From: Halocatena marina
Lineage (GTDB): Archaea; Halobacteriota; Halobacteria; Halobacteriales; Haloarculaceae
Assembly (NCBI RefSeq): GCF_023276375.1
Contig: NZ_JALLPK010000003.1
Location: 362,941-426,940, forward strand
DNA: 64,000 nucleotides
Direction: 5' to 3'
The position numbers and the translations under genes are program-made. The notes under the pieces were generated by a model. The model was given only the letters and a program-made list of their open reading frames with translations. It was not told the origin of the DNA and did not search any database. Positions 54,815 to 62,967 of this stretch are shown here, piece after piece. Within the stretch, counting starts at the first letter, position 1. Every line of letters begins with the position of its first letter.

Positions 54815-55144
54815 TTACTCATCAAGTTCGACCCCGAGAGAGGTTGCGAACTCTCCTCGACGGTTGAGCACGAACTCAGTCATCCCCACGTAGAACGCCC
54901 GATTCTTCTCCAGCCCTCCGTCCCCAGCAAGCGTCGATCGTGCGTCAAGCTCCTCGTAAAAGTCAACGAGATCCCTGCGCTGATCGGCTGGAAGGTACAT
55001 AGCGACCTGCTTACGCTCTTCCAACCTGTCATTGTCTCCGGACGGATCTTGCCAGGGATTCTCTTCGACAGCAGACGATTGCCTTGGTAAGACAGGCGAC
55101 CACCTCTCAGCGTTCGCTCTCACTCGACAGTATGTGTATTTCAT
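54815..55144 (-). CDS. Plasmid-type hypothetical protein near origin
   Basis: 109 aa from ATG 55144. C-terminal block ERKQVAMYLPADQRRDLVDF then LEKNRAFYVGMTEFVL matches a haloarchaeal plasmid family (possibly DUF8160) in which this block follows a variable acidic N-terminus. Position beside the origin suggests replication or copy control; unproven. A small relic-like frame (AKGKTLKDARENMGSSSG) lies upstream at about 55360-55450 on the same strand. Confidence 0.65.
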   Translation of the reverse strand: MKYTYCRVRANAERWSPVLPRQSSAVEENPWQDPSGDNDRLEERKQVAMYLPADQRRDLVDFYEELDARSTLAGDGGLEKNRAFYVGMTEFVLNRRGEFATSLGVELDE

Positions 55145-55536
55145 CGTTTGAATATCGATCCTTGCCTCACGATTATTGTAACCAGTAGCTTTAATACCGA
55201 TCAGCGGAACCCCAAGTCGGATACTCATACCAGTCTAATAGCTGGTATGGCACAGGCCATTGATCGACCGTCGATTGCCGGGCGGACACGCCGCGATGGT
55301 GCGCAGTCCCCACCGTCGTCGCTGTCCCCGTGAACGCGTCGTATCGTCGCTGCTGAGCTCATAGGGAGTATTGTCTTACTCTGTTGCCGCTTGAGGAACC
55401 CATGTTCTCGCGGGCGTCTTTGAGCGTCTTCCCTTTCGCTTTGGCCACGATTGTTGTCCTGATTACGGGTCCTAGTACGACGAGTGAGTTTCACGGTGAG
55501 TCACCTCTGTCCTGAGTGAGGAAGGAAAATCTAGAA

Positions 55537-56211
55537 GACTCCTTGAGTTCCGTCGTTAGGAGAGCTGACACCCCTCGAGTTCCGATGTTAGAATAGAGGG
55601 GACACCCCATCGGTTCCGTCGTTAGCAATGGGAGAGGCACCCCATCGGTTCCGTCGTTAACGGAGGATACTCCTATCTACCGGTCAATATTTGTTTGAGC
55701 TTGGAAATAGTGCTCGGAGTGAGTATCCACACTCCATTGGTTCCGTCGTTAGATGCCCGTGCGAAGTGCCTATCTTGAGTTTCCCGTGACAGGCACACCC
55801 CATGAGTTCCGTCGTTAGCGGGTGGGGCAAGGAAGATTAGTGCATTCTTGTTGAGAGTAGTCTGTATCCCGTTTCCCAATGAGAACGTGACTATTTGATT
55901 ATTAATCCATAGCTTTATTGCAACAGCGCGGAAACAATTCCGTAGGACAAAAACATAGAAAAGGAAGTAAAGCGACTTCCGTGTTCCAGGCGAAATTTGC
56001 TTTCTGTGTAATATGGCTAAATCTGGTCTATATGGATGGTTTCTCCTATTAATCGTGTTTCTCCCGTCCTTTCCAGAGGAGGATGTACGTTCACCGGTAA
56101 CGACGGAACCGATGGGGCGTGTGTGTTAAGAGATTCTAACAGTCCAGAGATTGAAGTAGTGTCTATAGGACCGTCGTTACCTCGTGAATTAACAACGGAA
56201 GTCGAGGTGGG
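55537..56211. repeat. Replication origin region with about nine ORB-like repeats
   Basis: Consensus CACCCCATCGGTTCCGTCGT plus TAG. Direct copies at 55537, 55569, 55603, 55638 (32-35 bp spacing), 55730 and 55796; a partial copy at 56169-56182; inverted copies at 56097-56119 and 56190-56211. They bracket an AT-richer stretch (about 55870-56090), a likely unwinding element. Upstream of Orc1/Cdc6, so this is probably its cognate origin. Confidence 0.85.
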
Positions 56212-56246
56212 ATAATTTTAAGTTGTCGGGTTTCTTCGGTGGGTCT
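56211..56246 (+). promoter_or_regulatory. Orc1/Cdc6 promoter overlapping an origin repeat
   Basis: TATA-like GATAATTTTA at 56211-56220, about 29 bp before the ATG 56247, fits a leaderless transcript. The last inverted ORB-like repeat ends at 56211, touching the BRE/TATA, so initiator binding would repress. Confidence 0.5.
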
Positions 56247-57644
56247 ATGTCAAATGGCACCTCGACTTCCGATGAAAGTCGAGACCAGGATTCTCGTGTT
56301 TTAGACAGTCAAAACCCTCAGTCTCAGAAGGAAACGTCGGAACCGGAGGGGGATTCAGGAGATGGTATAAAATCGCAATCAAGGGACGAGAAAGACCAGG
56401 AATTCGAGGTTGACGACCCGCTCTTCTCTCAGCAGAAGGGGATCTTCCGGAACAAGGAGATGGTTCGTGTTGGATGGGTGCCTGATGGCGATCGAATCGT
56501 CGGACGTGATGACTACATCTCAACTATTAGTAGCAGTCTGAACGATGCCGTTTATGGTGGCGCACCGAACCACATTTCGATCACTGGCAAGACAGGAACT
56601 GGGAAATCACTCGTCTCTAGGTACGTCACTCGTCGAGCTGTCAACGCGTCAGTCAACAACGTCCGGATGGGCCATACCTATCTGGACTGCTCGAAGTCCT
56701 CAACCGAAGTTCAGGTCGTGTCGACAATTGGCCAACAGCTGAATAACGAGAATATCTACGATGAGAATGAGGACGTCGTGAAAATGCCCGACACCGGGCT
56801 CCCGAAAGACAAGTTCTACAAGCGGCTCTGGGAGATCCTAGATCATTACGACTCGGTAATCATCATTCTCGACGAAGTCGACCTTCTCAAGACTGACCAC
56901 GTCTTGATGAGTCTCGCAAAAGCCGTGGAGTCGAATGATACGTCGTGCCATATTGGTATCATCGCAATAAGCAACCAGATTAACTACTTCGACGAGCTGA
57001 ACCCCCGGACTAAAAGCGCCTTCCAAACCGTAGAACTCAACTTCGACCCATACAACGCGAATCAAATTCAGGATATCCTCCGTGGGCGGGAAGACGCCTT
57101 CTACAATGGGGTTCTATCTGACGACGTCATCCCGCTCGTCGCGGCTTTCTCTGCACAAGAACACGGAGATGCACGGAAGGCGATGCGGCTATTCCGAACG
57201 GCGGGAGAGCTTGCTAACCGTGAAGGGTCTGATCTAGTCGAGGAAGATCATGTGCGTCGATCTCAGGACACGCTTGTGAAGGATCGGTTCCGTGATTTTC
57301 TCCAAGGTACTCCCACTCAGATGAAAGCGACATGTCTCTCAATCGCCGCCAAGTCACTCTATTCGCGTGACGATTACATTATCACCGGCGAACTCTACGA
57401 TGCATACCAGCAGATCACTCACGCGATAGATATGGATACGATCGGGATACGCCGGTTCCGGGATATTCTCGATGAGATGCAGCTCAGTCAGGTAATCGAA
57501 ACCAGAGAAGTCAATATGGGCAAAGGCGGCGGCCGCCACAACTCTCACCGGTTACTTCATGATCCGCAAGTCATCCTCGACATCGTGATGGAGGACACTC
57601 GGTTCAGGGATATCTCCAAATCCTCGCTGAAGCGGTTCGCTTGA
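56247..57644 (+). CDS. Orc1/Cdc6-family replication initiator
   Basis: 465 aa from ATG 56247 (a TTG at 56223 would add eight residues). N-terminus 1-60 acidic and Ser-rich. AAA+ domain: Walker A GKTGTGKS at 114-121, Walker B SVIIILDEVDLL, sensor-1 IIAISNQINYFDEL, arginine-finger region, then a C-terminal winged helix from about 350 (YIITGELYDAYQQI to HRLLHDP). Binds ORB repeats and loads helicase. Sits beside matching repeats. An ORB half-site also falls inside codons 4-9. Confidence 0.9.
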   Translation: MSNGTSTSDESRDQDSRVLDSQNPQSQKETSEPEGDSGDGIKSQSRDEKDQEFEVDDPLFSQQKGIFRNKEMVRVGWVPDGDRIVGRDDYISTISSSLNDAVYGGAPNHISITGKTGTGKSLVSRYVTRRAVNASVNNVRMGHTYLDCSKSSTEVQVVSTIGQQLNNENIYDENEDVVKMPDTGLPKDKFYKRLWEILDHYDSVIIILDEVDLLKTDHVLMSLAKAVESNDTSCHIGIIAISNQINYFDELNPRTKSAFQTVELNFDPYNANQIQDILRGREDAFYNGVLSDDVIPLVAAFSAQEHGDARKAMRLFRTAGELANREGSDLVEEDHVRRSQDTLVKDRFRDFLQGTPTQMKATCLSIAAKSLYSRDDYIITGELYDAYQQITHAIDMDTIGIRRFRDILDEMQLSQVIETREVNMGKGGGRHNSHRLLHDPQVILDIVMEDTRFRDISKSSLKRFA

Positions 57645-57727
57645 CTAGACGTTCTGCCCGACCGCAGTGAACAACTTCACTTGATACTGATATATTCTTA
57701 ATTATTCATTCTGGATACCGTATCGTG

Positions 57728-58324
57728 ATGATACAAGCGATTACTAATACGCGACAATATGACTATATCGAATGGGTGAAGAAAGTCAAAATGAAAATTG
57801 CGTTGACAGAGGAACAGGCGACCGACCTCCGCGCCGACCTCGCGAAGCGGGGGTCAGTCGAGGAAATGACTGAGACAGATATCTATTATACCGCTCCGAT
57901 TCGGGATTTTCTCGAAACGAATGAATGTTTGCGGATTAGAATCCGGGATTCGGAGCCTGTTGAGTTGACGTATAAGGGCGAAACAACGCCTGAAATGCGA
58001 GAGCAAGAGCAATTTTGGAAGAATGAGGTGGATATCCCAATTGAAGATACAGACGATGTCCAGCATCTGCTCGAAGCGATTGGTTGTGAAGAAGTAACGA
58101 CGGTCGTGAAGCACAGATCTAAAGTGCGGATTGATGAGACGGTCATCACCTTAGATGATGTCGAAGGGATCGATCACTACTTGGAAATTGAACGTACCGC
58201 CTCCACTGAGGAAGAAGTTGCCCAAGCCGTGCAAAGCAACCGACGCCTCCTGTCTGAGTTAGGGATTGACCAGCCGGATATCGTGGATGAACCGTATCGA
58301 GATCTCGTCCTCGCAAGCCAGTGA
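57728..58324 (+). CDS. CYTH-domain protein with substituted ExExK motif
   Basis: 198 aa from ATG 57728 (GTG 57725 also possible). CYTH (CyaB/ThTPase) features remain: ECLRIRIRDSEPVELTYKGE, HRSKVRIDETVITLDDVEG, DHYLEIERTASTEEE. But the N-terminal ExExK metal site reads KVKMK (codons AAA GTC AAA ATG AAA): both Glu replaced by Lys, each one G-to-A change from GAA. Probably catalytically dead, or the true N-terminus was lost. Downstream is a TFS relic. Confidence 0.75.
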   Translation: MIQAITNTRQYDYIEWVKKVKMKIALTEEQATDLRADLAKRGSVEEMTETDIYYTAPIRDFLETNECLRIRIRDSEPVELTYKGETTPEMREQEQFWKNEVDIPIEDTDDVQHLLEAIGCEEVTTVVKHRSKVRIDETVITLDDVEGIDHYLEIERTASTEEEVAQAVQSNRRLLSELGIDQPDIVDEPYRDLVLASQ

Positions 58325-58331
58325 GTGCGAT

Positions 58332-58509
58332 GTGATCGAAACCGAAGAAGGGGCCGACGAGGGACTGCCCACCGCCGAGGTCACCTGCGAGGACTGCGGC
58401 CACGACCGGGCGTGGTACACACTCAAACAAACCGCCTCCAGCCGACGAACCATCCACCCGCTTTTTCAAGTGTACGGAATGTGGACACCACTGGCGCGGG
58501 TACAGCTAA
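58332..58509 (+). pseudogene. Transcription factor S (TFS/RpoM) C-terminal relic
   Basis: VTCEDCGHDRAWYTLKQTAS then, after a one-base insertion, ADEPSTRFFKCTECGHHWRG and YS stop (58507-58509). This is the TFIIS-type C-terminal zinc ribbon with its two CxxC and usually the DE pair (here ADEP). The N-terminal ribbon is missing. Not functional as it stands. Confidence 0.75.
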
Positions 58510-58551
58510 CTCTTCGGAAGTTACACCATCTGACGAGGCGAATGGGACGCG

Positions 58552-58953
58552 ATGCCAGGACGAGATACCGCGAACGACCTCGTTGTGCAGTACGTGGATT
58601 CGTGGCTGTCCCAAGACGCGGCTCAGTTTCTCGATACGCTCCACGATGACGTGATCGTTAGAGAGTGCTACGGACCCGTGTACGAGGGTAAGGAAGCGTG
58701 TGAACGATGGTTTCGGACGTGGCACGACGAGGGAAACCGCGTGCTGCGGTGGACGATCCGTTCGTTTCTGTTCGACCCGGAGACGACGATGACGGCCTTC
58801 GAGTGGGACTTTTCGTGCGTGGCGGACGGGAAAGAGCACGCTTTCCTCGGATCGAGCCACGTGACGTTTCGGGACGAACGAATCGACTCGATCAACGAGT
58901 ACGAAATGACGGCGGATCAGTACCGGTGCTACGCGACCATCGACCGGCAATAA
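58552..58953 (+). CDS. SnoaL/NTF2-like protein
   Basis: 133 aa. VVQYVDSWLSQDAAQFLDTL HDDVIVRECYGPVYEGKEAC and AFEWDFSCVADGKEHAFLGS show the cone-shaped NTF2 fold of SnoaL-like proteins. Ligand or reaction unknown. Intact, alone. Confidence 0.8.
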   Translation: MPGRDTANDLVVQYVDSWLSQDAAQFLDTLHDDVIVRECYGPVYEGKEACERWFRTWHDEGNRVLRWTIRSFLFDPETTMTAFEWDFSCVADGKEHAFLGSSHVTFRDERIDSINEYEMTADQYRCYATIDRQ

Positions 58954-59098
58954 ATTGTAGCCAACGGAGCGGCTCGTATTCGTCTGTGAGCCGAACACCT
59001 ACCACAGGAACGATACTGCTCGGTATCGTGTGGCGACCGCGTGCTCGGGCTACTACGTGTTACGGACGAAGGACGTATCCTGATGCACACCTGATATG

Positions 59099-59347
59099 AT
59101 GCCGCGCCGCCAACACGACATCGCGGAGCGGTGGACGTTCGCGGACCTGTGGCATTGTGAGTGCGGGCAGTCGCGTGAGGTGTTCTATGAGGACTATTCT
59201 GCCCGCCAGAGTGTCGGGAAGGATGAGGTCTTCATCGAAGGAATAGCAACCTACGGTGAGCTACAAGAAACCCCCGTTGGGAACTATTATGAGGTTACGC
59301 TTTCTGAGATCGATGTTCTTGCTCGGCGTGGAACATCCAGGGTGTGA
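59099..59347 (+). CDS. Hypothetical small protein with Cys pair
   Basis: 82 aa from ATG 59099 (59096 possible). RWTFADLWHCECGQSREVFY has a CxC pair. C-terminus SEIDVLARRG. Convergent with the gene at 59287, overlapping it by about 60 bp, so one of the two may be decayed. Confidence 0.4.
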   Translation: MPRRQHDIAERWTFADLWHCECGQSREVFYEDYSARQSVGKDEVFIEGIATYGELQETPVGNYYEVTLSEIDVLARRGTSRV

Positions 59348-59511
59348 GCGTCTGCCGGATCGTTTGGATTGTCCTGGGCGACTGTCGTCCCACCGTACAT
59401 GATCCACTCGGCAGCGGGCGTTGCTGGCAGGGCCACAACGACGGACGGTGTGGCCAAGTTCTCCTCGCGATCGACGACGCACTCACCGATGTCGAACGGG
59501 ATGTCTGGCAT
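59287..59511 (-). CDS. Hypothetical protein of the 'VDREE' family, truncated C-terminus
   Basis: 74 aa. IPFDIGECVVDREENLATPS VVVALPATPAAEWIMYGGTTVA matches a recurring haloarchaeal small protein (opening also seen at 2953). The last 20 residues (LDVPRRARTSISES) depart from that pattern, suggesting truncation or frameshift. Confidence 0.5.
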   Translation of the reverse strand: MPDIPFDIGECVVDREENLATPSVVVALPATPAAEWIMYGGTTVAQDNPNDPADAHTLDVPRRARTSISESVTS

Positions 59512-59903
59512 GGTGGCTCGTAAAAATCAATACGTGAGAACTAACAATAATGGCTTTGCTCAGTCAGCGGACTTGCACTCTCTTGACGGTGCCATTCGGA
59601 AAATTCTGCGGCTTATGCTGCCCACACAGTACTGCGTCACAAAGAACGGGTTAGCAACTGGTTGTGTCAATCGCCACCACAATTCACGACGCAATTCGGT
59701 GATGACTGCTGCGAGCTCCTGATCTCTTCCCCGGGCGCAACCCTGTAAGCTAACCGTTCACGCACGGGCTGCCGTGAACGGTCCGTCCGTCACCCAGAGA
59801 TCGAGCTCGGCCTCGCGGCAGCGCATAACCGTGCGCTGTCGACGGCGAGATGTTTGAGACCGCGTGTATCGAGGGGGGCGAGCAAATCGACGGCGAATCG
59901 TGC
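59512..59903. other. 390 bp without gene
   Basis: No supported gene. A plus-strand open frame over 59369-59722 reads as antisense to the gene at 59287 and then chance sequence. Confidence 0.5.
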
Positions 59904-60179
59904 TCACAAGCTTATGTATTGGGCTTCCCACTCGTCACGAGCGTTGATCTCGCGCTGGCCCCGGCGAGTCAGCGCATAGTAGTTCGTCCGCCGATCGAGT
60001 GTCCCCTTGTCGACCAGCCCTTTCTCGACGAGCGTATCGAGATTTGGGTACAACCGCCCGTGATGGATTTCTTTCTCGTAATAGTCTTCGAGTTCGTCCT
60101 TGATCGCCAACCCGTGGGGCTCGTCCAACCCGGCAATGACGTAGAGCAGGTCACGCTGAAACCCGGTCAAATCAAACAT
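59904..60179 (-). CDS. PadR-family transcriptional regulator
   Basis: 91 aa. DLTGFQRDLLYVIAGLDEPH GLAIKDELEDYYEKEIHHGR LYPNLDTLVEKGLVDKGTLD RRTNYYALTRRGQREI is a complete short haloarchaeal PadR winged helix. Alone; target unknown. Related to the longer PadR at 5259. Confidence 0.9.
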   Translation of the reverse strand: MFDLTGFQRDLLYVIAGLDEPHGLAIKDELEDYYEKEIHHGRLYPNLDTLVEKGLVDKGTLDRRTNYYALTRRGQREINARDEWEAQYISL

Positions 60180-60862
60180 GGTTTACAGTATTCATTACAG
60201 TGGTTACTATAGATCTTTTGTCTAAAATGGTTATGTACCAAAGAAACAATATACGGGAAGAGACTCGTTACATCCGTCGTTGTCAAGCGTTCGTCGGAGC
60301 ATCTCTGACGGATCATTTCCCTTGCATCGATGGCGGTCTATATGTGAACTGGCATTCCTCCGTCGATGGTATACTCCGACGATCACATTCCAATCGGCGA
60401 TGTTTGTCTGGACGGCTACAAGCTCACATCATCGGGCAGCTTGCAGCTATCCTCACTGCCGAACAGCGTGCCCCGGATCGCAGCACAGTTGGCTTCGAGC
60501 CGCGCGATACGCAACGCTCCATCGAGAAATGTGTTGTCGACTCCTAGTTCCATCATGATCGTTGCTGGTAACGCTTCCGGATACGCGAGCCTGTACCCGT
60601 GGACTGACGCCAGAAGCGGTTGCGGAGGTTCGATCTCAGTTGCCCACCACCAGCGTCGACATCGAAGGCATCATCGCACACTCACAGAGCAGCTGACAGA
60701 ATCGTCGATTCAGCCACTCTCACCGGATATGCCGTGTCCTACGTTCTCTTTCAACGTGTGTCCTCGGGAACGACGCCGCGGACGTATCGGAGGAACTCTC
60801 CGGTGTCGCTCACACCATACCAAAACCATTATCCTCGATGAAGCTGCTAGTAATGTACCACT
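60180..60862. other. 680 bp without intact gene
   Basis: A minus-strand stretch at about 60440-60590 reads MELGVDNTFLDGALRIARLE then ANCAAIRGTLFG, protein-like but with downstream stops. Unassigned relic. Confidence 0.4.
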
Positions 60863-61219
60863 ATGATGTCCCTGACACGACGGGTCACCATGCTCCTGCT
60901 CGCCGGCCTTCTACTGGTCAGTGCCGGGACCGGGGGTGCGCTCGCCCAGCAGGACTCGCCGACTCCTGACGACGAAGTGCGGATCGTCGATCACGAAATC
61001 ACGATCAGTGATGCCACTATTACGATCAGTGATGCGATCCTCAGTGGCTCAGGGACGTCCGATACGCAGATCGACCATCGCAAGTACACCGTTGAGGAAG
61101 CAACCCTTGAGTTCAATGGGGTCCACGTGACTGTTCAGGGCACCGAGTATGTGTTCTGTGACATCACAGTCAACGTGGACAACGTTGGTCTTGTGCTGGA
61201 AAACGTGAAGGTCAACTAG
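60863..61219 (+). CDS. Secreted hypothetical protein
   Basis: 118 aa. Signal peptide RVTMLLLAGLLLVSAGTGGA LAQQ (about 7-29). Mature part is beta-rich with repeated ITISDATITISDAILSGSG, suggesting a beta-sandwich or solenoid. No anchor seen, so probably released. Function unknown. Confidence 0.75.
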   Translation: MMSLTRRVTMLLLAGLLLVSAGTGGALAQQDSPTPDDEVRIVDHEITISDATITISDAILSGSGTSDTQIDHRKYTVEEATLEFNGVHVTVQGTEYVFCDITVNVDNVGLVLENVKVN

Positions 61220-61287
61220 TTCTAACGTCCAATAGTGGAACGAACGTAGCCATCCTACCGGAAGTCACGATAACGGTAATCAGTTTG

Positions 61288-61440
61288 AGGAGCCTCTCGA
61301 CGATCAAGCCATATTGGGTGGCCGTCAACACCAGAACCAGCGATCGAGCACCGTCCACGGTTCCGTTCTTAGTGTGATATGATCGCCCGGCTGCTCGGCG
61401 TCGTGGGTGATGAAAGCCTTCGTGGGCCGAATGAGTGAAT
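61288..61440 (+). pseudogene. Second relic of the 3' end of the 1014-aa gene
   Basis: DNA aligns with 36415-36595: GAGGAGCCTCTCGACGATCA AGC corresponds to codons for EEALNDQA, and MIARLLGVVGDESLRGPNE corresponds to VIARLLGVEGGGSLRGPDD. Stops and frameshifts between. 25 kb from the intact gene. Confidence 0.6.
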
Positions 61441-61558
61441 GAATCGACGGGCTATTTGAGGTAGACTGCCCGACTCGGCACCGAATCAGTGACGAGGTAG
61501 GCACATCTCGACACGTGATCAACCTCGACTTCGACGCGATCGGCCCGTTCTTGTGTCG

Positions 61559-61606
61559 CCTTATGTAACTTACCGACTCACATGGATCGACTCTCATTAC
61601 ATAAGG
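61559..61606. repeat. 48-bp inverted-repeat element R4
   Basis: Arms CCTTATGTAA and TTACATAAGG, 109 bp upstream of the HNH gene. Confidence 0.8.
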
Positions 61607-61714
61607 CTTCGAGTATCACATCACACATCGATTGAGGAGTGTTTCATACGGCAGCAAGCGTATATCGTCCAAAGATTTATTCCTCCGTCGTATGTCGTAT
61701 GTTAAATAGAACGG

Positions 61715-62215
61715 ATGGAGAATCGACAGAAGACGCTGGATGGGGGGTTAACGAAGCCGTACACAGACGAGTTCCTGCTGCGTGATCTCTATGAGACACA
61801 GGAGCTCTCTGTTGCTGAGATAACCGAGATCCTCGAGTGTTCTGAAACGACGGTCCGAAACTACATGCGCTGGTTTGGGATCGAGTGTCGGAATGGGGTT
61901 GACCGCGATCTGTCTCCAGCGTGGTTCGGCACTCGCCCCGATGGATACGAGTGCTGGAACGACGGACACCAGACTGTCTATGTCCATCGACTCGTTGCTG
62001 TCGCTGAATGGGGCTTTGAGGCAGTAGCGAGCGGTGTCATCCATCACAAGAACCAGATTCAGTGGGACAACCGCCCTGAGAATCTTCACCCATTCGAGAG
62101 CAATAGTGCTCACATCCGGCATCACGTACGGCCGAGCACACATGAGGATCAGCAAACCATTGACGAGATTACCACGGAGACAGACAAAACGCAGCTGACG
62201 TTTGATGATTTTTAG
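61715..62215 (+). CDS. HNH endonuclease with N-terminal HTH
   Basis: 166 aa. HTH at 23-55 (DLYETQELSVAEITEILECS ETTVRNYMRWFG). HNH core YVHRLVAVAEWG, then VIHHKNQIQWDNRPENLHPF ESNSAHIRHH, with the HH, N and H ligands of HNH_3-like nucleases. Resembles free-standing phage or intron-type HNH proteins. Bracketed by R4 and R5. Confidence 0.85.
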   Translation: MENRQKTLDGGLTKPYTDEFLLRDLYETQELSVAEITEILECSETTVRNYMRWFGIECRNGVDRDLSPAWFGTRPDGYECWNDGHQTVYVHRLVAVAEWGFEAVASGVIHHKNQIQWDNRPENLHPFESNSAHIRHHVRPSTHEDQQTIDEITTETDKTQLTFDDF

Positions 62216-62258
62216 TCTTCCTCGATCTCGGCCCCGATACGATCGGCACCCTGTCCTA

Positions 62259-62305
62259 CCTTATGTAGCTCATACCGCTCTCATCCCGTTCATCGTTACA
62301 TAAGG
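62259..62305. repeat. 47-bp inverted-repeat element R5
   Basis: Arms CCTTATGTAG and GTTACATAAGG (one mismatch in the 10-bp core). Lies between the 3' ends of the HNH gene and the ParA partner, so it is not a promoter operator there. Confidence 0.75.
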
Positions 62306-62484
62306 ATAGATAACCTACCCATCATGGTCGGATGATAACGAGATTTAGCAGACCGATTACGACGGTTTTGAGACGTGCTCAACTGTGACGTACTTACAAG
62401 ATGTGGTTTGTGATGGTTCTGCAACTTCCCCTCCGGTGTAACGAGCCGCCCACCAATTCGCTGAACTCCTCGAAACCACCATAC

Positions 62485-62967
62485 TCAGTCATGCTCAGCA
62501 GGCTCGAAGCCACGCATTTGAATAACCATCTTGGCAATTTCTGTGGGAGTCAGTTGCTCAAGTACCAAACGAACAACAGCGGTATCCAACTCTCGTTGTT
62601 CGACATTCCGTACATCAAATGTCCGCCGGAGCTCTAACTCTGCGTCAAACTTCAAATCTTCAAAATCATTCCACAGCCCGTCTTGAACATACATCTGCTT
62701 TTGTTCGGCGTCAGAGTATGGGAAGGGTGGTGAACTGTTCTCCAGAGTGGGTCCTTCGACGAATGTCTCTGATGAGGTGGGCGTTGTTTCAGCTTCCCTG
62801 CCTCTATCGGTTTTGGTGCTCGTTGCAGTCATCGACGATTCTACCGCTACATCCGACTCTCGCTCAGCTCTCGGTGAATCGATATCGACTCCTGCTTGGT
62901 TCTCGATGTTATCCCCACTCTCGTTGATGTCTTCTGCCACATCATCGAATGGGTTCGGGCCACTCAT
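62485..62967 (-). CDS. Small partner protein of ParA (ParB-like role)
   Basis: 160 aa, start overlapping the ParA stop by four bases (ATGA at 62964-62967). N-terminal 85 residues acidic and disordered. The C-terminal domain (FPYSDAEQKQMYVQDGLWND FEDLKFDAELELRRTFDVRN VEQRELDTAVVRLVLEQLTP) is the conserved block that follows ParA on haloarchaeal plasmids. No canonical ParB HTH. Probably the centromere-binding adaptor. Confidence 0.75.
   Translation of the reverse strand: MSGPNPFDDVAEDINESGDNIENQAGVDIDSPRAERESDVAVESSMTATSTKTDRGREAETTPTSSETFVEGPTLENSSPPFPYSDAEQKQMYVQDGLWNDFEDLKFDAELELRRTFDVRNVEQRELDTAVVRLVLEQLTPTEIAKMVIQMRGFEPAEHD

Noticed and set aside
55537..55818. Regular short repeats considered as a CRISPR array
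   Set aside because: Spacings are uneven after the first four copies, orientation varies at the far end, spacers are short, and an Orc1/Cdc6 gene is adjacent: origin repeats.
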